Of a stretch of DNA of 7,064 nucleotides, positions 6,699-7,064 are shown in pieces; the stretch's first letter is position 1; each line of letters starts with the position of its first letter. The position numbers and the translations under genes were made by a program. Below the pieces are notes generated by a model. That model saw only the letters and a program-made list of their open reading frames with translations, searched no databases and was not told the DNA's origin. This DNA comes from CAIVAT01 sp037137455 (lineage in GTDB: Bacteria > Bacteroidota > Bacteroidia > Bacteroidales > FEN-979). The DNA lies in assembly GCA_037137455.1 (NCBI GenBank), contig JBAXKG010000096.1:1-7064 (forward strand), written 5' to 3'.

Positions 6699-6849
6699 GT
6701 ACTTATTTTACTGTTTGATACTGTTTATTAATATATTTTATTGTATATTATGAATATTTGATGCTTTTCGGTATGAATTTCAGGTATAGTAATCGTTGAC
6801 GACCCGGCAAAATCAAGATCATTTTACCAATCATCATCCATTAATATGA
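6699..6849. other. Intergenic region, AT-rich then mixed, no gene seen
   Basis: Positions 6700-6770 are extremely AT-rich, as expected upstream of a promoter. Positions 6771-6849 are of more even composition and may still belong to the truncated group II intron on their right; no hairpin or coding signal settles where that remnant ends. Confidence 0.4.
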
Positions 6850-7001
6850 CCTGTTCAACCAATTAAGACTTGCCCGGTCTCTCCCTCAATTCCTTCACCA
6901 AATTTTCTGGTTTACCTTGCAGTAAACCACCTTGCGGCTTGCTAATACTTCCGGGTGTCCCCGGCGTACAAGGGTCTTTCACCCTCTGGAAAGTCACACA
7001 C
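6850..7001 (-). mobile_element. 5' fragment of a group II intron (domain I), truncated
   Basis: Read on the minus strand, the sequence begins GTGTGTGACTTTCC at 7001 (or GTGTGAC at 6999), matching the group II 5' consensus GTGYG. GAGGGTGAAAGACCCT follows (6986-6971), a 5-bp hairpin of a kind common just inside such introns. Next come CCGGG/CCCGG (6964-6951), a GCC-GCAA-GGT hairpin with a GNRA tetraloop (about 6938-6929), and a perfect 7-bp hairpin GGTTTAC/GTAAACC (6928-6909). No reverse transcriptase and no domain V lie downstream, because the intact membrane-protein gene starts at 6668, so the intron is cut short; the left limit is approximate. A 61-codon open frame (7048-6863, TTG start) runs through these hairpins and was not called as a protein. 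It stays open to the window edge, so the tail of a real gene is the main alternative. Confidence 0.5.
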
Positions 7002-7064
7002 TTGTTTTTGGCTATCTCAAAAAGATTTGTATTTTTGGACTTTTTCAACAGCTTACAACAAGTG

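Noticed and set aside
6863..7048. 61-codon minus-strand open frame with TTG start
   Set aside because: It coincides with a chain of perfect hairpins and a GTGTG intron-like start, which is better explained as structured intron RNA. It remains possible as the tail of a gene that begins outside the window.
7038..7054. Sequence GGACTTTTTCAACAGCT resembling the ends of some insertion sequences
   Set aside because: It is a single short match at the window edge with no partner repeat or transposase visible.

Overview
The window looks like a chromosomal segment from an environmental member of the Bacteroidota. Three things suggest this: candidate promoters of the TAnnTTTG type, starts without clear Shine-Dalgarno sequences, and a lipoprotein with a short signal peptide and a lysine/glutamate-rich stretch after the lipobox cysteine. 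No rRNA, tRNA or CRISPR array was seen. The species cannot be named from the sequence alone.

Layout, left to right. Positions 15-125 hold a symmetric cluster of four TGACCA/TGGTCA motifs that resembles the multiple terminal repeats of IS21-family elements, with no transposase. Positions 141-3838 hold a two-gene minus-strand operon: a large MscS-type mechanosensitive channel (806 aa) followed by a CNNM/CorC-type CBS-domain membrane protein (426 aa). The two genes overlap by four bases (ATGA). A Bacteroidota-type -7 box and a 13-bp palindrome lie just upstream of the channel gene.

Positions 3839-4346 are AT-rich and carry no convincing gene, but contain an attC-like inverted repeat (4033-4090). 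Positions 4347-5297 encode an orphan lipoprotein of unknown function, visibly AT-richer than the operon on its left, with a 9-A and an 8-G homopolymer inside the gene. Positions 5298-5669 hold a second IS21-type repeat remnant (5391-5446) and an intrinsic terminator for the next operon (5524-5554, minus). This middle third (about 4030-5450) looks like an accessory insertion.

Positions 5670-6668 hold a second minus-strand operon: a five-helix membrane protein of Yip1-like architecture followed, after a 3-nt gap, by a 68-aa excisionase/MerR-type helix-turn-helix protein. The right end (about 6850-7001) looks like the 5' part of a group II intron on the minus strand, cut off before any reverse transcriptase or domain V. 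It is a chain of short hairpins behind a GTGTG start.

The two conserved operons are ordinary envelope functions: pressure release with probable ion transport, and an uncharacterised membrane protein paired with a DNA-binding protein. What stands out is the number of mobile-element remnants between and beside them. No complete new defence or mobile system is visible. The most open items are the orphan lipoprotein beside the attC-like site and the membrane-protein/HTH pair.
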